NCBI GenBank assembly: GCA_016801885.1
Contig: CM028889.1
Coordinates: 5,805,501-5,869,500, forward strand
Reading direction: 5' to 3'
Length of the DNA: 64,000 nt
Source: Toxotes chatareus
Taxonomy: Eukaryota; Chordata; Actinopteri; Toxotidae
Under the pieces are notes generated by a model, which was given only the letters and a program-made list of their open reading frames with translations, did no database searches and was not told where the DNA came from. The translations under genes were made by a program, and so were the position numbers. This document shows positions 1-14,100 of this stretch, in pieces. How positions within the stretch are numbered: the stretch's first letter is position 1; every line of letters starts with the position of its first letter.

Positions 1-326
1 TGTTGGTGGCGCTATAAATCATCGAAGGGGATCACTAAAGATCAACAGGATTTATCCTCTGGGGATCATGAATGTACAAAATGTCATCGCAATCCATCCA
101 GTGCTGATATTTGAGTTTGGACCAACAAACCAACGGATCAGCCAACACTGTCGTCCTGAGAGCCACGCTGCTGCTGCTGCATCAGCTTTGTGAGAAATCA
201 GATCATGAAACTGCTCAAACTGCAAGACACACAACTGCATTTTCTGAAATCCATTTTACTTCCAGTTTCATAAATCCATCTGACTGATCAGAGATCATTT
301 AGGCAAGTAACCCTGTGGTGGGGGAT

Positions 327-415
327 GTCCTGTGGTCTAATGGTTAAGACACATACCTAATAATCACATCATCCACATCCTGGTTTCTGACAGCCAGTTT
401 GACCAACTCTGGACT
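327..415 (+). repeat. Possible tRNA-derived SINE head
   Basis: TCCTGTGGTCTAATGGTTAA contains a good A-box (TGGTCTAATGG) and resembles the start of tRNA-Glu. About 50 bases on, TGGTTTCTGAC is only a weak B-box. It cannot fold as a whole tRNA, so a decayed SINE is more likely than a tRNA gene. Confidence 0.35.
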
Positions 416-1220
416 AATATCTGTCCAGGTCTAAAGTTTTTACTCTACCAGTCAATATGGTTTATTGGTAAACTTGAGTTAAACATGACTGCAAGAACAT
501 CTTAGCAAAATAATTCCAATAATTATTCCAAGAAATACAGACACAATTAAAGAAAAAGAAAGAAAAAGAAAAACAAGACAAAGACCCAAATAAAAACTAA
601 TTAAGTTCTCCAATAAAAGCCTGTTTTAAGAAAAGATTTAAACGTAGTAGTCCTAACATGTGGCCTGACAATAAGCATTGTTCTCGTTCTTAAATGCTGC
701 TTCTGTGCATCCCACACACTTCATATCTGACCTGAGGTGCTGTACATGACGGTGGATTGACAGAGGGAGGGGTGGCCGTGCTGTCAGGGGGATAAATGCT
801 GGCAGAGACACTGTGAGTGTTTGGGAATGTAAATATAATGCATCTCTCGCTCTCCAGCAGCAGGTCTTCCTCATCGCGCTGTAGCAATAACAGCGATTGA
901 AATCACCATGGCAACAGAGTTTCTACCTGAAAGCTGCGGAGAAGCTGGATGAAGAGGGATGAGAAAGCGGGCCGGGGCCTCTCATAACCCAGCATGATTT
1001 ATGAAGGTCTGGGAAGGAGCATTTACAACACAGCCACTTCACACACTGAAAGAAAAGAAACTGAGGTATTAAAGGCCTGGCTGTATATTCATTCTCTCTC
1101 TTCGCCCTCTTCTGTCTGTCTCAGTCTTCCTCTCTTTTATTCAAGCCCCCCTTTTCTCTCTCATTGTAAAATATACTGGAGAAACATCATCTTCTGAACC
1201 TTTAGACTTTATTCAAATCT

Positions 1221-1234
1221 ATATACACATATAT

Positions 1235-1265
<31 letters not shown>
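1221..1265. repeat. TA/CA compound microsatellite
   Basis: Alternating TA and CA dinucleotides. Confidence 0.9.
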
Positions 1266-3674
1266 ATCGTATCTGTGCAACAGTTAAACTGGTCCCAGTG
1301 ACAAAAGCCATGTTTACATTGGCATGGAACGATCTGAATTTAATCCTCTCTTAATATCTTTTCCTTTCAGCGAAGATGTGAATAAATGATCCACATAGTT
1401 AAGCATCTCCTGGGAGCTTCACTCCAGAGCAGCCTTTCTTCTGTCACGCTCCTGTTTTAGAAATTAAAACAGGAGCCCTCCTGGAGCATCCTTGTTTATT
1501 CCTGTAGGATTTAACTTCACAGCCCATGGAATGGATAGCAAACATTAACCTTAGCTAATCAGCCTCCTCCCCTCTGTCTACGAAACAGTTAACACATTGG
1601 CCAAGCTGAGCAGACACAGTCTTCAAAATGACCCCCTCAACTCTTTGTCCTGCATTAATTTAACAGCCTCCACAGACAAGAAAACAACTGATGCCCTGCA
1701 GTTGGCTTCACAGCTGATTACAGCTATCATACTGGCGGGCAGAAAACACACTATTTTTGGTCATGGTGGCATGAAAATGCATTAATTCTGAAAGCTGTTG
1801 AGGCTGGATTCATTGATACATCTTAGCAAAGATATGTTTCACTCTGTCAGACATACAATGTTTTACAATAAAAAAGTAGTAGCTAAACCAGAGATAAGTT
1901 TTATTTCTTTCAATAAAAATCAGGTTCCATTATCACTGCTTTGTTTCACCAGTTATTTCAGACTGAAAACAGCATTTGGATTTTACATACTACAACATTA
2001 TAGCACATAAAGCACAGGAAACAGGCTCAGCAAGTCACTCAGCAACTCATACTGTATAACTACTGTACATTGAATATACAGTGTACGCCTCACCTTTCAG
2101 TGGTATTGTCTTTCAGTGTTTGCCACTGAAAATATGCACATGCAAAACCTGCAGGAAGAAGGTTTCTATTTACACTGGCTGGTTAAAAAAACAAAGAGCC
2201 TTGTTATGTAGGATGAACCTGAACTGATAATGACAGTTAAATACCTGTAGCTTGTTAGACAACACAAGATAACCCAGGGTGGGAAGTCAAACTTAGCAAG
2301 GTAAGCTTGCAAACATTATCTTTTCTTGCTGTCTGCTAAACAAACACTAGCCTGGTCGAGCAGGTGGCTTTTCATTATTTTGTATATGTCCATGTTACAA
2401 CAGTAGTAAGTAAGAATATTCCTATATATTACTGTTCATTACTGTACAAACAACATGGACTTCCACTGAGACTTTGTGTACTTACAGTAACTTTACAGAG
2501 GCTAACAGCCTCTCATATGACTAATATTAAGTTTGAGGGTTTAGGCAATGAAATCCCCACAGAAAATGGCTTATGAGAGAGCAATGCCAGAGTGATTAAT
2601 GGAGTGTTAATGAAATGGCCCTTCAGTCTCATTATCAGGCTATATCTCAGTCAGGTCCTCGCTGGCAAAAGTGTGATTTAAAGTGTGAAGTCAACAAGTC
2701 ACGGCTGTCTTTATAAAGCTCTAGGCTCTGAACTGTCCTTGTATTCTCCCACCCCTCTGTGTTCTTGTTTTCTTTGTTGAGTGAGTGAATCATCCTCCAC
2801 AGCTACAGTCTCGTCCAGATCAATGAAGATCTCCACATGGGTCTTCACAAACCTCGCCGATCTTCCTCCTCGCTCTGCCGTTGCCATGGAGACCCTAGCA
2901 AGCGGCTTCACTACATGGCGGGACTTGTCAGAGACACGCAGTTCTTCCCAGTGGTCCCACAGGCACACATGGACGCATACACTGACAGTTCTTCAATTAA
3001 GGAGATGAAAGAAATAGATCCCTCTTTTCCCTGACTGTCCAACTCATTGCCTCCTCTCCTCTCACCCGGTCCTCTCACCCACATCCTTAGAGTTCAACAT
3101 TTATGTTCTCGTATTTCTGAGAGGTCCCTCGCTACTGACAGTTTTATATTTCCCCAGTGTCCGCTGGGTAACAGTTTTCAGACAAGTTCACAGAGCGACA
3201 GGAAAGTCCAGGGGGAAACAAAGGACCAGCAGAGCTCATACAGTGAGCTGAGGAGGAGGATTACAATGGTAAGTGAATATGACGAGGCACTGGGGAAACA
3301 ACACAAGCAAATCGAGTAAATCAAAGGTCAGTGAGGAATAATTAAAGCTCAGTTGTAGATGAGTGCTCTACCAACTATCATAGCCTCTTAACACAATGAA
3401 CACAATGAAAGAGCTTTCAAGCTCGAAGTCTCTTAATCTTTTACCTATTTTACAACACATTCAGGAAATACAACTAAACTGTCTCAAACGCCTAATTGTA
3501 GCTGCCTTATAAAATAAAGTTATTTGATTTTGTTTTACTTCTCTTGATTACAGGATGGAGTAGATGTGTACCTCTCTTCAGATATGTGACAATGCCCTCA
3601 TGCCCCTCATACCCTAATTTTGATCCCCATAGTTTCAGTAAAGTGAAATCTTAATTCTAAAATACAGTTATATT

Positions 3675-3785
3675 TCAGAGGCAGCAGTTTGAGGAAGAAT
3701 TGTTCTGGTTTCAGCATGAATAAAGCCAGCTGACCTCAATCCCATCCAGACCTTCTGGGAGGAACTGGAACATTGGCTGAACTTT
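3675..3785 (+). mobile_element. Tc1/mariner transposase fragment
   Basis: One frame reads DLNPIQTFWEELE, the block of Tc1 transposases usually seen as DLNPIEHLWDELE, which holds the last catalytic acid. Frameshifts and stops surround it. It is a dead fragment. Confidence 0.7.
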
Positions 3786-4354
3786 ATCATGTCATAGTTA
3801 CTATAATTACCAGTTCTGTAATTTAATGGATAAAGTGCTACACTGAACAAGAAAGCTGTTTTTAATGGTCACACAACCATTAATGTTTTTTTTTTTTTTT
3901 AACAGATTGCCTTCTAGAGAGAATGACTTTCTTTGAAGAACTGTATCAAACATTTGTGTATTTCTATTTTGTTTTGGTAGATGTTTATGGATTAGCATTT
4001 CCTATTTTTTGGTCTGGTTTAACATAGAAAAAGTTCACAGTGACTTCAGACACAACCTGTTTATTTACATTTAACTTAAACCACCATCTTTCCTGAACCT
4101 TAACCAAAGAGCTGTGGTTTGTGACCATATGTGATGACCATGTTTTTGGGCTCAGATGTTCTTTTGGCCGTGTAGTGTGCCATATGAGTAACACTGTGAT
4201 TGGTTAGCTTGGCTGCTTGTGTCTCTGACACTGGAAGTAACGCAAGACAAATGTAGATGTTGTGATCCAGGGAAATTTTTTCCCAGGAATTATTTTCAGT
4301 CTCTGCTGGGTAAACGTCTTGTGTTTACTTTGGGAATGTGATGACTCTTTCTCC

Positions 4355-4520
4355 ACAAGGCAAGTTTATTTACATAGAACATTTCATACACAAAAGAAAT
4401 TCAAAGTGCTTTACATCATGCTCAGGAAACAGAATAAAACACTGAAACATAAATGATAGAAACCATTTTGAGTGTGATCTGAAGGTTCAGTCCGAGGCAG
4501 CAGAGAAAAAATCTGCTTTT
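4355..4520 (+). repeat. Dispersed fish repeat fragment
   Basis: The block from AAGTTTATTTACATAGAACA to CAAAGTGCTTTACATC is a widespread motif in teleost interspersed repeats. A related copy starts near 44570. The family is not identified. Confidence 0.5.
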
Positions 4521-4539
4521 TAATCTGGATCTGAGTCAA

Positions 4540-4562
4540 TTTTTTTTTTTTTTTTTTTTTTT
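4540..4562. repeat. Poly-T tract (23 bases)
   Basis: Homopolymer right after the dispersed repeat at 4355-4520; read in reverse complement it could be its poly-A end. Confidence 0.9.
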
Positions 4563-5346
4563 GCAGCTTTGTGGTGCACAGTAAGTAAATACTACTTCTA
4601 TGTGTTTAGTTTGGACTCTGGGAACAGTTGGTAGACTGTTACCGGGTGGCCTGAGACAAGTTCACAGTGAAGTTCAATTAATTTAGTTTTTGTGGTCAAG
4701 TTAACAAAGTCGTTTCTGGGGGCAGCATTAAATGATTGTACATTATAGTCTGGTCATTTTTGATGATGTCTCAGATAGGGTGGGTGCGATACCACAATTC
4801 AGTAACACCAGTAATCCACAATCAATAATTAGGAACAACTTTTTAACTTTTGTCATTTTTTCAAACTGTTTTAAAACGTTCTTGTCATTGGACACAGACT
4901 TGACAGGATTTTCAGTTACGTGCTGTTTTAATTTATACTTGATGTGTATATTTCTTTTTTCAAGCCCACATTACAAAATAATATGGACAATAAATCATCA
5001 TAAATCAGTCATACAAAACGTTGTTAGTGATTGTGTATTAACACTGACGACAGGATAAGTCAGCTCATACTGAGCGTGCTGCAGTTTGTGCCTCCTTTGC
5101 TCATGCATTTGCGAGCAATTATCTCTTATAAGATCGCCTCATTGGGCTACTGAGGAGGAGACACACAGTAAACCCAAACATGACAGTGTAGTGTGTGCGC
5201 AGGCGCACAAATTGATTGTGACAGTTAGTTACTCAGAGCTCTGTGACCCAGTCATCCAGCAGACAAAAGGGAGCATCTACCCAGCATTAACTGGTGCACC
5301 TACAGACAGGACATAAATTCACCAATCCTGCTACTTTTTCACCGGA

Positions 5347-5372
5347 AAGAGAGAGAGAGAGAGAGAGAGAGA
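5347..5372. repeat. GA microsatellite
   Basis: Thirteen GA units. The open frame across it is compositional. Confidence 0.95.
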
Positions 5373-5601
5373 ACATGGAGAGAAAAAAGGCAAGAAGAAA
5401 AAAAAAACCTTTGACAGACATCTTCAGCGACAAGCAGAGCACAGAGTTAAACATTAGCAATCCAAACACTATCATGAACAACTCTCACTTTATAAATAAA
5501 ACACTCAGCATTTCCATTAATATTGATCTCCAGAAGGCTCGACAGGCCAGGGTGAGAAACGATGAGTACACTGCAGCACAACACATTTCTCAGTGTCTGC
5601 A

Positions 5602-5604
<3 letters not shown>

Positions 5605-5633
<29 letters not shown>
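5605..5633. repeat. GT microsatellite
   Basis: About 14 GT units. Confidence 0.95.
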
Positions 5634-5637
<4 letters not shown>

Positions 5638-8600
5638 CAGCTCTTTCTTTCCATGACAGAGTAATTTGCTAATTCTCAGGGGATGGGGGGTATAAACTGA
5701 TTTTATTTTTTTTTATGACCATCACAGACCCCTGGCTATTAAAAGTGTATTTTTTTTCTTGTCTGTTCTCAATAGTATTGCAAAAGTGCGTCAGCTGTCA
5801 CTCAATCAGGATATATGACACCAAAATACAGAACTCTGTACAAATGCACCAACAGAAATAACCAAAGCAAATGAGAAGCTGCAGAGATTATTCCAGCCCA
5901 TCGAGCTGCGCTGGTAAATAAACCCACAAAACCAATTACTTTCAGGGATGTAGAAATTTATTCACCCTGAAACTTTTGATAAGTTTTGTATACCAGTAAT
6001 AAAACTGGTCAAAAATGAAGGCAGAGATATAAGATGCCATGCTGCTAATGGGGGCATCAGATCAGAAAATGCTCATATTCTTAAGTTTGGGAAAGAAAAG
6101 ACAAACAACCTGTTTTGAAATAACCAGTGTTTTTTTTCTGAATTGGACACGTGATGCATGTTCATTTAAAACCACAACACCTACAATAAGAAGCTGGTTA
6201 ATGAACTAGGTTTCAGGGGCTTGAGGGTTCATGAACTCTGCAGTCATAGCTGATTAGCTGTGGTATTGGTTAGTGGTCAGGAGTTAATGGGTCGACTGAG
6301 ATACGCTGATCAGGAACCAGCTTGAAACCAAAACCGACCACAAAAAAACAATGGAGAACATGTGTCACTGTGCTGAAACGTGCCTTTACATCAAGACATC
6401 AGCATGGCGAAACACTCCGGGCAGCGCTCCACACGCTCACACAGACGCGCACACCAGCTCCTGCCTACTGCAATGAAATTACTGCCTTTATCAGAATGTA
6501 ATCACTGTTATTGTGCTGTCTCCTCTTGCACTATCACACAGCCACAGGAAATGGCTGCAAGTCTATTTTCAGGCTGCCTGCTGATGGCAGTTTTCAGACC
6601 CCTGAACGATTAGAAGAATCCTAAGAAATATGGCACTATTCCGGCAAGACAATATGTTGGTAACCAAAGATTGAAGATTTTTTTAGATTTAGATTTAGCT
6701 TTTTGAAATCAGTGTGGTGAGAATTTAAAAAAATCTATGTTCTTTGCTTTGCTTCGTTTACAAATCATGCAATTTTATAAGTAAAACCTGTAAAACAAGG
6801 ATCCTTTTGGTTTCTTCATCCGGTGTCTTTCAGCTTTTGTTCTGCCATTGGTAAAGGTTATTGTCTTCACTTCAGAGGCAGAACACTGAAGGATGAGTTC
6901 ATTTTCCGAGGCAAAGGTTTCTTTTGGGAGGGACGTGGGCTGCAGTTTATTTGAAATGTAGATTCTTAGCCGTGTCTGTTGTGCTTTCATCCTGTCCATG
7001 AAAAATGCATGCTGTGATCTCATTATCCTGCTCTCCTCTTGGAACGCTACATAAAATCAATCCGGGGCAGAGGAGGGGTGAGAACACCGCAGATTCTTCC
7101 TCTCTTTTCACAATGGGTGAGAAGAGGCCCTACAAGTGGGAGGAGAAGAAGTGTAGAGGAGTGTGTATATGTGTGTGAATCTGCGTGTGTGTGTGCGTAT
7201 AAAAAGCATTTAACTGGTGGTTGGCTTGATTTAATTGATTTAATTTAATGTATTAACTGCATGGTATCCTACCCAGCTGCTGGTTTCCATTTAGTTGAAT
7301 GTGCTTGAGGTAGAAAATCCATAGTAAGAAACAATTCAGTGGCTTTATTTTACATGGATTTATTCTAGAAAGTTTATTTTATATATTTATTCAGTGTGTG
7401 GTGATGGAAAAAAAGATGTGATACACATTCCCAAAATGAGCAAGTAGAAAGTATTTAGATGAACAGTGTAAAGATTTGCCATCACAAGTTATGCACTAAG
7501 AATATTACTAAAGCAAAACCACATAAGTGTAATCAGTAAATTGTATTTTAAGTAATGCAAGTAATTTGTAATGTAAATAGTAAACAGATAAATGTGGTGG
7601 AGTAAAAAGTACAATATTTCCAACATCACATCACCAACATAAAAATGATTGTTGGGTCGAAGCAGGAAAAAGTTGCATGATTTGTTGACCCAATCATTGA
7701 CCCCGATCTCCTCCCTTCTCCCAGATGTTTCCTGACAACATAACATCATATGAGAGAGAAGAGTAATTTCTCTCATGACAGAAAGACAGGAAGTAAATAT
7801 AGATCATCAATGTACCTCATTAAGGAAATGCTTCAGCTGGGAGGACTGCACAGAGCGGTTGAATGGACCACCAAAGACACTTCTGAAAATGGACACAAAT
7901 GCCCAGAACAACCTTCAGTGTGTCAAAGATGGTCTCTGTGTCAATTTTAAATATTGTCCTAAAAATAGCAGAAACCAAAGGCTGTTTTTTAGGGTAGGAC
8001 ATCAGTCTGAACACTTCTGGCCAGCAGTGTTTCAGATAATACACAATCTGCAGTTAATGAGCCGAACCATGCAACACTCACAGTATTGTCCCTTAAGCTG
8101 CATGTGTTGTGAGTGCAAACTGTCTGACTCTGTCAGTGTAGGAGGAAGATAAAAATATAAATATCAGAGTTTATTTTCTTCTCCCAGGAGAAAACTCATC
8201 CTTATTTCAGTGCATTTTTTTTCTTTTTCTCTACCGGATGTTCTCATTTTCTAAATTGGCAGCAGGTGGAGAGAGTTACATGTAGCTGGAATTTACCCAA
8301 TTACAGTAATGATGGGTGAGGGCTGTGTCTCATTTCCCTCTGTAATGGGCTAAAGTGAGCACACCTTGACCAAACACACTGCATACCAATGGCACACCTG
8401 AAACACAGCAGCAGCTGAGTGTGTGTTTGTGTTTGGGTTCAGGAGTGGAGTGTGTGTACTGTTAGGTGTATTGTAGGGAATCCCTATTTATTCCAGTTGC
8501 GGTTGCCATGGGAACCATCGGCCAAAGGCTAAAGTGAGCTATGCCCTTGGCCAGCTCAGAGATTAATGGCCTGTTCAGTCCACTGTTGTGCGATTGATGT

Positions 8601-10186
8601 CCCCCTTCTTCCTTCACATCAACATAAGCATGGCTGACTCTACCATCTTCACATTTAGATTGATGCACTCTCAACCCACAGCATCAAGGATCTGGGTTCT
8701 GCTGTAGCCTGGTGCTGGATTCAGAACATTCTAGGTCTGCTCTGGTATCAAAATGGAAATATTACAACCTTACCAGCCCTGAAAACCCATTTTCTCAATC
8801 ATCTGGGGAAGGGCAGACACTTTCCTCCCAGAGTCAGAGCAGTCTTATTTTTTGTTTTCTCTGAGCTCTGGTTTGTAGTGGGCAGGAAAAATAGAAAAAA
8901 TATAATATATATAGAATATAGAAAAATACAATTTTACATATTTCAATACATCAGCCAGAAATGTAGCGATTTGATTCAACATGTGATGACACATTTAACT
9001 TTTTCCTTATTTCTTTTGTATTTGCTCTTTTTAATTTTTTATTAAAAAATTATCTCTATCTTTCTACGAGAGTTGTTTTGGTTTAGCAAACACAAGCCAT
9101 CATAATTTGAATGTAATGTTAGGTCTTAATGTTATTTCCATGGAGCCTAACATTAGCTTGGCATTAGGGCTCCGGGTCTCATTACTAACTTTACCATTTT
9201 GACAATTTAAACCGAAGTAGAGCTCCTCAGCCACTGTGCCAACTTAACGTTAATGTTAGCTGCTTCTTTCACTCTCACACAGTGACGTGTGGTTTGTGGC
9301 AGTAATGAGAGTGAAGGTGAAAACTGCTGGTAAACTCAAATGTAAAGGTTTTTACAAAGAAACACTGAATGAATAAAACTGTGGCCGACACAACTGCACT
9401 GTTGAACTGTTTTCTCAAAATCACCAGCAGCACGTTATGGAGCATCCACACTGTCCCAGCCTGCTGGGTTGCAGAGGCTGCCTATACTGTCTTATATTGA
9501 CTTTGTCTTTGCTGTAATCTCATTGGGATAATGGACTGTGCAGAATACTTTTTCAAGCCAAGGTTTATTCAGTTGTTTTGCCTGTAACTCGGTTAGGAGA
9601 GATTTGTTACCATTATCGTTGTGGATCCTTATCAATGGGATTAAACGTCCAAAAGGTGTAATGGGATAAACTGATTCAACGAGACACTGAGTGATTTTTA
9701 TGTGGAAACTGTTTAATGAGGGAGAGGAAATTGATCCTCAACAGAAACAAGAAAAGGCTGATGTTCTCGAGAGGTGTGCTCAGACCCAGCTGGAGGATAA
9801 AGTCTGAGCAGCCAGGCTGTAAATCCACAATCTTTTCTTCTGGAGTCACCAAAGCCACTTCATGTGAAAAACGACACCTTGGCCACATCCTCCCTGCTGC
9901 ACGCTCTGACTATTGAACTGACCGATGGAAATGTCTGGTGATGCATGTTAACTCACTGGCATTTCAACAAACCACAGGTCTGAATAGGATCGTCGTTCAT
10001 TGTGTTCCAATTTTTCATGAATGAAGTGAATGGTATGCACAGTTGTATAATAAGATAATCATTGTAATTGCAGTGTGTAGGAAGTCCCCAAAACATCACT
10101 AATATGCTCTGTGAAACCACTGATAATGATATTTGTAATGATGATAATACACTCAAAGGGTGTAATTTGTAGATGAGAGAACATGT

Positions 10187-11192
10187 ACAGTGAATTCAGA
10201 GAGTATTCAGACCTCTTCACTTCTTTCATATTTAACATTGCAGCTTTATGCTAAAATCATTTAAATTCACTTTTCCCCTCATCAGTCTACACTAAATACC
10301 ACATAATGACAAAACAATTGTTGAATTTTATTTTTGCAAATTTATTAAAAAGGAAAAACAGAAAAACTTTACCCTTTACTATGACACTTGAAATGTAGTT
10401 CAGGTGCCTCCCATTTCAGATGTTTCTACAGCTTGATTGGAGTCCACCTGTGGTAAATTCAGCTGATTGGGCATCAGTGCAAAAACCAAACCATGAGGCT
10501 GAATGAGCTGCCTGCAGAGCTCTGAGACAGGACTGTGCTGAGGCACAGGTCTGGGGAAGGTTATAAGAACAAACTTTCTGCTGCATTGAAGGTTCCTATG
10601 AGAACTGTGAAGCATGGTGGTGGCAGCATCACCTGTGGAGGTGTTTTTCAGTGGCAGGGATGGGGATACTGGTCAGAGTTGAGGAAAAGCTGAATGGAGC
10701 TAAGTAGAGATATCCTTAATGAAAACCTGGTCCAGAGCAGTCAGGACCTCAGACTTTGCTTACAACAGGACAGTGACCCACAGCTCACAGCCAAGACAAC
10801 ACAGGAGCGGCTTAAGGAGATGTTTGATTGGGTTGAAGCCCTGACTTCAACTCAGTCAAACATCTTAGGAGAGACCTAAAAATGTCTGTCCACCCACAGT
10901 CCCCATCCAGCCTGACAGAGCTTGAGAGGATCTACAGAGAAGAATAGCAGAAAATCCCCAAATCCAGGTGTGCAAAGCTTGTTCTGTAATGCCCAAGAAG
11001 ACTGAGTAAAGTTTCTGAATGTGTCAGTGTGATATTTCAGTTTTTCCTGTTTAATAAATTTGCTTCAAAACTTCAAAATTGGGGTACTGAGAGTCAACTG
11101 ATCAGGGGGAAAATGAATTTAAACTATTTTAGCAGAAGGCTGCAACATAAAATGTGAAAAGTGAAGCGATCTGAGTGTTTTCTGAAGGCATT
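10187..11192 (+). mobile_element. Degenerate Tc1/mariner transposon, full length but dead
   Basis: Inverted ends can be seen. The left starts CAGTGAATTCAGAGAGTATT, and the right in reverse complement reads TGCCTTCAGAAAACACTCAG, with a TA next to each. The inside follows fish Tc1 transposase. Blocks around CATTGAAGGTTCCTATGAGA, AAGCATGGTGGTGGCAGCAT and the frame ENLVQSSQDLRLCLQQDSDP are recognisable, then the NPIEHLWRDL block is broken. Stops and deletions throughout; no active enzyme. Confidence 0.85.
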
Positions 11193-14100
11193 TTAATAAT
11201 GATTAGATAATTAGATGATTCGTAATTACAATGAGTCTAATTTTCTTTATTATATGAAAGGACATTGTGGCGTTTAGTCATGTGGTTGAATCCAGATTAT
11301 GTTTGTGGATTCCTCTGTCTTAGTTTCAGCACCGTTGTGCAGGCCGGGTTAATTTTCTGTTGATTATTTGACTAATTGAATCGGCCACGCTGTCTGTCAG
11401 CAGTGACAGTCAAAGATCAAAGCCCCAAGGCTCAGAACATGGAGTTCAGACAAGAAACTCCAACTTAAACCGACCAGAGAGGAGTGAAAGAAAGATGACA
11501 GGGACAAGCGGATATTAAAATAAGAAGATGCTGCACTGACGAGGCACTTTGTTGAAACAGAATAAGATAAGGTTTAATGACACATCACCCAATAACCGAG
11601 GGGAGTGCAACTCATGTCATTAAAAAAACACTAGTGATGATGTGAAGTGGCTCTTGGAGGTGGAATCCATGATTATGTTCTGAGAGTGAGAGTAAAAATA
11701 ATAGAGTGGGTAACTTTAACGAGAAAATCAGTGGGCCTCAGCTATGAGAGACAGAAAATCAGTGTGACATTAGTCTGAAGAGGCTGATCACATGATCTGA
11801 GCACAATCAAATCCCTTCCTGTGCAAACAGCTGAGGGAAAACAGACAAGAGGTAATGATGACTGGAAGACATGGATGAAGTCTGCATAATGATTAGATGA
11901 GGAGCTAACACAAGGAAGCATGAAAGACACGTGATCTGTATTCATGAAGTCCAGATCTATTTGTGAAAAGGATTTGGAAATAGGCAGAAAATCTTCTCTT
12001 GGTATGTTTTTGCTTGTTTGTTTTTTGTTTTTTAATGTGATGAAGATACTTCATTGCACTGATGCAAGAGTCATAAAATTCAAAATGGCCACAAATCAGT
12101 CCTTGATTTGCAAATTGCCCACAGCAGCCTCAAAGATATTAAAGGGAGAACTGGGGCGTAAATTGTGCAGCAAAATCTATGTAGACAAATTTATATTACC
12201 TCACATTTGACATTTCACTTACCGATTTTCCCAAGACTCTTATCAGGAAAATAAAAACTTTTCTTGTTGTCCATAAAGTAGGTTGTATATTTACCCATGA
12301 ATGTCAGCTCTATGTCTGGAAAGATAAAATGTTTGCCAAATGCAAAACCAACTTTTAAATTCAATATTTCAATATTTCACTATATACAATACATTTCAAG
12401 ATATTTCACAGACTGCTCACACTGTGCCACTGGCACATTTAAAATATTGGTTTTAAATATAATTTTCACCACTGGCACAAAGACAGCTGCTGGATCATGG
12501 AGACACAACCCAATACTGGAATAAGTGGGGGGAAAAAATAACATTTTACTTTTCCCCTGCGGTTTGTGTTGTAGTAATGTGCAGAACTCTAAAGACCTGT
12601 GAGTGAATTAAGACAAGCAAGGATGTGTATTACCACCTGTGTATGGTCAAAGGACAAACATATACCATGGTGTTTGTTGACATATTTCCATTGGGCAGGG
12701 ACAGGGCTGTCTGTTTGGATCATTTTTCTGTTGAATAATCAGCAGGTTTCATCCAGCAAACAGCACAAATAGTCAGTTTACATACCAATGACATTATTTT
12801 GTGTTCTACAACATCTGTTTCACAAATTTTTAAATCTAATTTGCTGAAATATTAAATTGTACAATGACCTGGTGTAATTCTGTAAAAAACAAAAACAAAA
12901 AAAAGAAGGGGCCTGTCCAGCCTCAGGCTGCAGTGTAGTCGACCACTGCTGCTTCTACTGTACTGGTCTCTGTGGGGCTTGTTGAAGCTGCAGGGACGAC
13001 TGTAACAGCAGCAGAAACAGGAGCTCCACTGAGATGAATCTCAATGAGGACAGGGATGGATGTTCTTCACGCATTTTCACTATACTGTCACGTCAGGAGC
13101 CACTCATGTTACAATACAGTGCAGTGCACGTGACCTGCTACACTATTCCCTAGTCCTATACAGGACTCTTATGTTATGAACATGTTTATCAGTCATGGTG
13201 ATAGGAATGTATTATCAGACAAACATTGCAATAAGGTGAAGTATCACATTGGGACGTCATGTTAAATGTGATGGGAAAAGATAAAATCCTTTGTAAATTG
13301 TTGTGAATAGCAGGAGATTTATCAGTGTAGATAATATAACAGTATAACAATAATAATATAACCCTGCTAGCAATCAAACAAAGGAATACTTCTAATAAAA
13401 CATGAACACTTTCCACCATTTCCATGTGTGGAAGTTTACTACTGCAGAAAATCTGACTTTCCCAAAAATGGAGGCTTAAACTTATTTAAACTAATCTGCT
13501 GTTATCTGTACCACGGGGACTAAAATGAGCTTAAACCTCTTTTCGAGTTTTAAGCTGCACCCCGTTCATACTTCCCCGCAGCAATAATATCATTGTACAG
13601 TGCCAGCAGACATGAGCCTTACGGCAGCACCTTTTCTTTAAATACCCCTTGAACTGAAAGCAACCGTGATCACTAAACTCAGTTAAGGGCAGAGCAAAAT
13701 GAACAGCTAGCCTTCAAGGTTTCATAAGCCCAGAATCCCAGAGCAATTCAGACTGAGCTTTTGTTCCCATGACAGCAGCAGGAAGACTCAGTCTGCACTG
13801 AAATTTCACTGATGAGCCTGATATATACCACGTGTGCGACGCGGCATATTAGATAATCGTACAGATGAGCATGTGCCTGAATATGTTTCTCTTTTTATAA
13901 AATTAGCCTCTTGTGTGAGAGTCAAACCCAGATTTTATTTGACAGATACACCTCGTGCAAATTACTGAGGTCATTAACGAAGATAATTGACACGATTGAG
14001 CCGCCAGCTTATAGACATTACAGGGTGGGAGCCAAAGGGAGGGAAAACTAGAATTCTGGGCAGCAACATCCCAGGAGTCTGCTTCGTAGAGAGACGCTGA

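Larger units (their letters stand above)
1..10185. other. Gene-free stretch
   Basis: No exon of a known family could be recognised on either strand. Apart from the repeats listed separately it is AT-rich non-coding DNA with short open frames lacking family motifs. A GC-richer block at 2760-3030 is open on both strands (see findings). Short exons of a gene lying mostly outside cannot be excluded. Confidence 0.5.

Noticed and set aside
327..400. tRNA gene
   Set aside because: Only the A-box half is convincing; the B-box is poor and no cloverleaf closes.
5294..5656. 120-codon plus-strand frame over the GA and GT runs
   Set aside because: Its repeated Arg-Glu and Cys-Val stretches come from microsatellites, which do not introduce stops.
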